Source: Thiomicrospira sp. (GTDB lineage: Bacteria; Pseudomonadota; Gammaproteobacteria; Thiomicrospirales; Thiomicrospiraceae). From it: a stretch of 36,909 bases of DNA. Positions 33,401-36,909 of the stretch are shown one piece after another. Below the pieces are notes generated by a model. The model was not told where the DNA came from, searched no databases, and saw only the letters and a list, made by a program, of their open reading frames with translations. The stretch lies in contig NZ_JACUTY010000016.1 in the NCBI RefSeq assembly GCF_014859555.1, positions 1 to 36,909 of the forward strand. Reading direction: 5' to 3'. The position numbers and the translations under genes were made by a program. Each line of letters starts with the position of its first letter. Positions within the stretch are counted from its first letter, which is position 1.

Positions 33401-34747
33401 ATGACTGAATACGACGATATAAAACTCACCGATCAATTAATTGAAGCCTCCAAACAAGAAGACGAAGCGAGTATTCGTTACTTCTTAAATACGATGGTCG
33501 CTGAAGAAATCGCCGATGTTCTCGAAGCAACGCCTCCGAAACTGCGTAATATCATCTGGCCATTTGTAGAGTCGGACAAACAAGGTGACATTCTTGGTCA
33601 CACCAACGATGAAGTGCGCGCGGCTCTTCTCGACCAGCTAAACACCGAACAGATCGTCGAAATTGCTGAAGAACTAGAAACCGATGACATTGCGGTCATT
33701 GCCCAATCGTTACCGGATGACGAAAAACAAACCTTTCTGGATGCGTTAACCGAAGAAGATCGTACTGCGGTCGAAATGGCACTGAGTTTCCCAGAAGACA
33801 GTGCCGGTGGCATCATGAGCACCGACTTTATCGCGGTGCGTGCTGATATCACGCTAGATGTGGTACTGCGTTATTTGCGCAAACAATCCGAGCTGCCCAA
33901 ATCAATGGTCAATTTGTTTGTGCGTGATCGCGATGGCCGCTACATGGGTACGTTGAAACTTAACCATATCCTTACTAAAGACGGTGATACCCTAGTATCA
34001 GAATTGGTTGAAGATACCGAACCCACCGTCAACGCCCTCCTCTCGACCAAGGAAGTGGCACGTGTGTTTGAGATTCACGATTTGATTTCGACGGCGGTGC
34101 TGGACGATAAAAACCAAATTCTTGGCCGCATCACAATCGATGACGTGGTGGATATTATTCGTGAAGAAGCCGAATACACTCAAATGAAAAGTGCCGGTTT
34201 GGATGATGAAGATGATATTTTCGCTCCCGCGCCGCGTACCGCTAAACGTCGTACATTTTGGCTAGGTATTAATTTAATCACGGCCTCATTCGCCGCCTTT
34301 GTGATCAGCTTCTTTGAAGCCACGCTGGATCAGATTGTCGCCTTAGCGATTATGATGCCGATGGTCGCAAGCATGGGCGGTGTGGCGGGTACGCAAACCT
34401 CTACCGTCGCGATTCGTGCCTTGGCAACCGGTAAGTTAGTATCCAGCAACAGCCGAGCCTTGTTAGTGAAAGAAAGTGTGGTGGGTGTATTGAACGGCAT
34501 CACCTGGGCGATTCTAACCGCGATTGGCGCCTATATTATTTTGCAACAGGTCGATTTAAGTATTATTTTTGGTGCGGCGATGTTAATCAACCTTGTAGCG
34601 GCCGCGATCGCAGGGGTTTTGATTCCGCTGATCTTAAAGCGCATGAACATAGACCCGGCGCTGGCAACCGGTTTAATGATTACCACCGTCACCGATTCTC
34701 TAGGCTTTTTTGTGTTCCTGGGTCTGGCGACGATCGTATTAATGTAA
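33401..34747 (+). CDS. mgtE: Magnesium transporter MgtE
   Basis: MgtE is a dimeric Mg2+ channel gated by cytoplasmic Mg2+. The 448-residue protein has the N-terminal helical domain (about 10-125), two CBS domains (about 130-260, with STDFIAVRADITLDVVLRYL and ILGRITIDDVVDIIREEAE), a linker helix, and five membrane spans from about 285. The pore has PMVASMGGVAGTQTSTVAIR and the last helices ITTVTDSLGFFVFLGLA, with the pore-lining aspartate. The ATG at 33401 has GAGGA eight bases upstream; an in-frame ATG at 33362 was rejected, as it precedes the likely transcription start. In Vibrio and Shewanella mgtE lies after hpf-ptsN-rapZ-npr; here it follows hpf directly. Confidence 0.94.
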   Translation: MTEYDDIKLTDQLIEASKQEDEASIRYFLNTMVAEEIADVLEATPPKLRNIIWPFVESDKQGDILGHTNDEVRAALLDQLNTEQIVEIAEELETDDIAVIAQSLPDDEKQTFLDALTEEDRTAVEMALSFPEDSAGGIMSTDFIAVRADITLDVVLRYLRKQSELPKSMVNLFVRDRDGRYMGTLKLNHILTKDGDTLVSELVEDTEPTVNALLSTKEVARVFEIHDLISTAVLDDKNQILGRITIDDVVDIIREEAEYTQMKSAGLDDEDDIFAPAPRTAKRRTFWLGINLITASFAAFVISFFEATLDQIVALAIMMPMVASMGGVAGTQTSTVAIRALATGKLVSSNSRALLVKESVVGVLNGITWAILTAIGAYIILQQVDLSIIFGAAMLINLVAAAIAGVLIPLILKRMNIDPALATGLMITTVTDSLGFFVFLGLATIVLM

Positions 34748-34758
34748 CGACATCTCGA

Positions 34759-35676
34759 TTAACTCAGGGTTTTATCAATTTTTAACTTTTGGTAAATCGG
34801 CTGTTTTCTTAAACCTTCTAGCAACGGATCCGACTCTATTTCTTCTAGATAGCTTTCCGAATAACCCAGCGTCTGGGTTAAAAACCGCACCGACTCCTCA
34901 TACTGCTCTAGCTGAGCATAAGCGCAGCCCAACTGGAAAAACGCAAACGCATTCTCTGGGTCTAACTGCAAAGCTTGATGACACAAGTTAATCGCCCAGC
35001 GAGGTTCATCCATTTCGAGTACCGCATCGGCTTTGTAGGTATAAGCTTCGACGCTACTCGGGTCAATGACTAAAATTTGATCGTAAATCTTAACTTTATT
35101 GTTGGGCGAATGTTCTTGCTCAGCTCGCAACCAAAGCGCGTGCAGTTCTTGCGTGCGTTCAATTTGTTCTTTGTTTGAATCAATAGTTTGGGTTTTATCT
35201 TCAATCAAGTGTTCCATCGCACGCAAACGCTCTTCGTATTGGGTCACGAGCTTAGTGACTTTCTGTTCCGCCAGCGTGTGCACACGCTCTTTAATATCAC
35301 GAATGGATGTCCAGCCCACCCAAACCAATACCGTACTCACACCAAGGATCAAATAGAAAAAATAGGTCACCGTATTAGTGGCATAACCTAACGAGCGATC
35401 GGCAACGGTCATTTCACGATCCACCACCTCGCGTACGATTTCAACGCGCTGGTTCGCCATATCAATACGTAACTGTTTAATCTCATCCAAAATATAACGC
35501 TCAATAAACGCCGAATACATTGGCTTTTCTAAGCCTTCAACGACCTTCATAGCCAAATCGTCTTGATGGTTAGGCTGAGGCGGATCGGCCGTATAGTTAT
35601 TATTGGCCCACACACTGTTGGCAAACATCGGCATCAAAATCATTAATAAAATGATTAGCCCACTCAACTTGTTCAC
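34759..35676 (-). CDS. Membrane-anchored TPR-repeat protein, function unknown
   Basis: A 305-residue protein. From the GTG at 35676 it starts with a signal peptide or first span (LSGLIILLMILMPMFANSVWA). A charged helix follows, then a second span (about 104-122, FFYLILGVSTVLVWVGW), a long coiled-coil (about 125-175) and at least two tetratricopeptide repeats, around YDQILVIDPSSVEAYTYKA and LQLDPENAFAFFQLG. The GTG is chosen because GAGGA stands seven bases before it, whereas the ATG at 35694 has no ribosome site. It probably scaffolds a protein complex at the inner membrane. I cannot name a partner. It converges on mgtE with an 11-base gap and no terminator. Confidence 0.75.
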   Translation of the reverse strand: MNKLSGLIILLMILMPMFANSVWANNNYTADPPQPNHQDDLAMKVVEGLEKPMYSAFIERYILDEIKQLRIDMANQRVEIVREVVDREMTVADRSLGYATNTVTYFFYLILGVSTVLVWVGWTSIRDIKERVHTLAEQKVTKLVTQYEERLRAMEHLIEDKTQTIDSNKEQIERTQELHALWLRAEQEHSPNNKVKIYDQILVIDPSSVEAYTYKADAVLEMDEPRWAINLCHQALQLDPENAFAFFQLGCAYAQLEQYEESVRFLTQTLGYSESYLEEIESDPLLEGLRKQPIYQKLKIDKTLS

Positions 35677-35743
35677 ACGCGTATCCTCTTGCATTTATCT
35701 GGCTTTTAACCTTAACAAAGAATGCGGTGGATGTCGAAATTTG

Positions 35744-36391
35744 CTAAGTCTTATTTAAGGCATTTTTATTCGCTAACATAAACTGACTTCTTTGCGCCAC
35801 AAACGCATCAAATCCGTGTTTTAGATCGTCAAATTGGCTGGTTTTTTCGAGCTGGCTTAATAAAAAGTAGATGGCTTCCAAAGTTGATAAACTATTGGCT
35901 TTATTCGATTTACGAATCACATAACCGGTCGCTTGAACGTCAGCCAAAGCTAGCCTAGGCAGCGATTGAAGGATTGGATTTAACTGCAAAATTTTATGGG
36001 TTTTGCGCCAAGTACCGTCCAATAAAAGCACTTGAAACGAGCCTGGTTTAGATTGCTTCGCCAAGTCCTCAGTCGAAACCACCAGGCCTGGTGCTTGTTG
36101 TGGGTACAATAAATAAGTCGGTTTTTGGGTTAACCAAGTTTGCAAATCTGGTAATAAATCGACTTGTTCGCCCACCCAAATCGGGCAGTCCGACAAACAC
36201 AAACTCGCCAGCTTAGCCGTGCCCTTCGCCTGTTTAACTTCGGATGGGTGCTGTAAAATACCTAAACGGGTTTGGTGCGAAACCCTGCGCACCAGCCCGC
36301 AAATACAAGCACGCTGAGGTCGTAAACATTTCGTACAGATGGCACGTTTAGCACCTTCAACATAAGTGGAATCAAACGGTGGATCAATCAC
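35744..36391 (-). CDS. DTW-domain tRNA-uridine aminocarboxypropyltransferase
   Basis: DTW-domain enzymes (TapT in E. coli) transfer the 3-amino-3-carboxypropyl group from S-adenosylmethionine to uridine in tRNA (acp3U). The 215-residue protein has a zinc-type cluster near the start (C19, C22, C29 and C31), the family motif as LLLDGTWRK (D125, T127 and W128) and YVIRKSNKANSLSTLEAI, which matches the conserved Y-x-I-R-K and S-T-x-E-A parts. The start is GTG at 36391 with AGGG upstream; no ATG, GTG or TTG occurs between it and the first cysteine. It therefore overlaps the divergent GNAT gene by 13 bases. PGLV (101-104) is encoded by an iterated palindrome. Confidence 0.88.
   Translation of the reverse strand: MIDPPFDSTYVEGAKRAICTKCLRPQRACICGLVRRVSHQTRLGILQHPSEVKQAKGTAKLASLCLSDCPIWVGEQVDLLPDLQTWLTQKPTYLLYPQQAPGLVVSTEDLAKQSKPGSFQVLLLDGTWRKTHKILQLNPILQSLPRLALADVQATGYVIRKSNKANSLSTLEAIYFLLSQLEKTSQFDDLKHGFDAFVAQRSQFMLANKNALNKT
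36080..36093. repeat. Iterated palindrome copy 11 (14-bp dyad), in the DTW gene
   Basis: The 12-bp core is at 36081-36092. With its flanks (36078-36097) it is identical over 20 bases to the copy in hisC. It is read P-G-L-V on the coding (minus) strand. Confidence 0.9.
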
Positions 36392-36813
36392 AACATAAAC
36401 CCTATCAATTCAAACTGGCCGACACCCAAAGCTGGGGCTTAATTAAACGTTTCCATAAACAAACCAAACTCAGCACCCCGTTGCAAACGGACAAGGTGTT
36501 TTACGTTCTGAATAACGAAAGCTTAGTCGGTGTGGCGCGTTTTGTTCAACACCACCAGGCCTGGTGGTTAAGAGGACTCTATATCCAGCCCGAATATCGT
36601 CAAAAACATTTGGCAACTCAGTTAATCGAGTTTGCATTTAAATCGTTAGACGCGCCTTGTTACGCCTTCGCCCAACCTAATCTAGCGCGTTTTTACCAAA
36701 CATTAAACTTCGAACGTAACACGCCAGACAGCTTACCGAAAGAGCTGGCCGTTCTGTACAAGCGTTACCAAACAAACAAACCCCATCTGCAAATTTGGCT
36801 TCGAGAGACTTAA
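36379..36813 (+). CDS. GNAT-family N-acetyltransferase
   Basis: A 144-residue GNAT-fold protein. The central strand and helix are seen in AWWLRGLYIQPEYRQKHLATQLIEFAF, where the acetyl-CoA loop normally reads R/Q-x-x-G-x-G/A. Here it is R74-Q-K-H-L-A79, with histidine in place of glycine, so catalytic strength may differ. The later NLARFYQTLNFERN is the usual family ending. The start is GTG at 36379 with no other usable start near, so its first codons overlap the divergent DTW gene. Substrate unknown. An iterated palindrome (18-bp dyad) encodes HQAW next to the core strand. Confidence 0.8.
   Translation: MDQSQHKPYQFKLADTQSWGLIKRFHKQTKLSTPLQTDKVFYVLNNESLVGVARFVQHHQAWWLRGLYIQPEYRQKHLATQLIEFAFKSLDAPCYAFAQPNLARFYQTLNFERNTPDSLPKELAVLYKRYQTNKPHLQIWLRET
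36551..36568. repeat. Iterated palindrome copy 12 (18-bp dyad), in the GNAT gene
   Basis: The 12-bp core is at 36554-36565, with three more matched pairs. Bases 36551-36571 are identical to 888-908, the copy after the AstE-like gene. It is read H-Q-A-W on the coding (plus) strand. Confidence 0.9.
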
Positions 36814-36868
36814 AAACCTGTTTAGATACAACAGCCTGCCTTGATATGGCGTCAAATATTTAAGCTAT

Positions 36869-36898
36869 AAAAAAAGCCCGAACAAGTCGGGCTTTTTT
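36869..36898. terminator. Bidirectional Rho-independent terminator after the GNAT gene
   Basis: The hairpin GCCCGA-ACAAG-TCGGGC (36876-36892) has an A-run on its left and a T-run on its right. It lies about 60 bases after the GNAT stop and may also serve a convergent gene beyond the right edge. Confidence 0.9.
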
Positions 36899-36909
36899 AT
36901 TAATCTGGC

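Overview
The window is ordinary chromosomal core sequence of a gammaproteobacterium with moderate GC (mid-40s % by eye). There are about 36 protein genes, coding density is above 90 %, and no stretch over 300 bases lacks a gene. I see no tRNA, rRNA, CRISPR array, insertion sequence or prophage. Gene order matches well-known Pseudomonas and E. coli loci: ffh-rpsP-rimM-trmD-rplS, petABC, hisC-hisD-hisG-murA-bolA-mla, and yrbG-kdsC-lptCAB-hpf. A sulfur-oxidising Thiomicrospira/Hydrogenovibrio-type (Piscirickettsiaceae) host would fit, but that is a guess from style, not proof.

Layout. 1-4.2 kb (minus strand): a Bax-like glucosaminidase, then RimB, RimK and an M14 AstE-like hydrolase in a translationally coupled group (S6 glutamylation and its processing), then a haem-importer ATPase (HmuV type). 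4.3-5.3 kb (plus): a secreted polysaccharide deacetylase. 5.3-8.9 kb (minus): ffh, then rpsP-rimM-trmD-rplS with its own strong promoter and a bidirectional terminator. 9.1-12.1 kb (plus): YpjD, a CorB/CorC-type CBS membrane protein and an inositol-monophosphatase. 12.1-15.8 kb (minus): a hybrid sensor kinase and radA. 15.8-18.5 kb (minus): petABC, the cytochrome bc1 complex. 18.6-29.2 kb (minus): one long same-strand series. In transcription order it is an unknown protein, mlaF-E-D-C-B, a YadG/YadH-type exporter, a BolA-like gene, murA, hisG, hisD, hisC and a Nif3-like gene. 29.4-34.7 kb (plus): a Ca2+/Na+ antiporter, kdsC, lptC, lptA, lptB, hpf and mgtE. 34.8-36.8 kb: a TPR membrane protein, a DTW-domain tRNA modifier, and a divergent GNAT acetyltransferase whose start overlaps that of the DTW gene.

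Functionally the window joins envelope biogenesis (Mla phospholipid transport, LPS transport and Kdo synthesis, MurA, Bax, deacetylase), translation (rpsP, rplS, RimM, TrmD, RimK, HPF, SRP) and respiration (bc1).

The most striking feature is not a gene. A perfect 12-bp palindrome, ACCAGGCCTGGT, occurs ten times, and its 10-bp core occurs twice more. All are spread over unrelated genes and two intergenic regions, where chance would give about zero. It behaves like a highly iterated palindrome comparable to cyanobacterial HIP1, and I know of no named element with this sequence. Secondary points are a paired 15-bp direct repeat at the petABC promoter, a hairpin overlapping the rpsP promoter, and missing or extra genes relative to the canonical loci (rpoN/ptsN, kdsD and algW absent; yadGH inserted).
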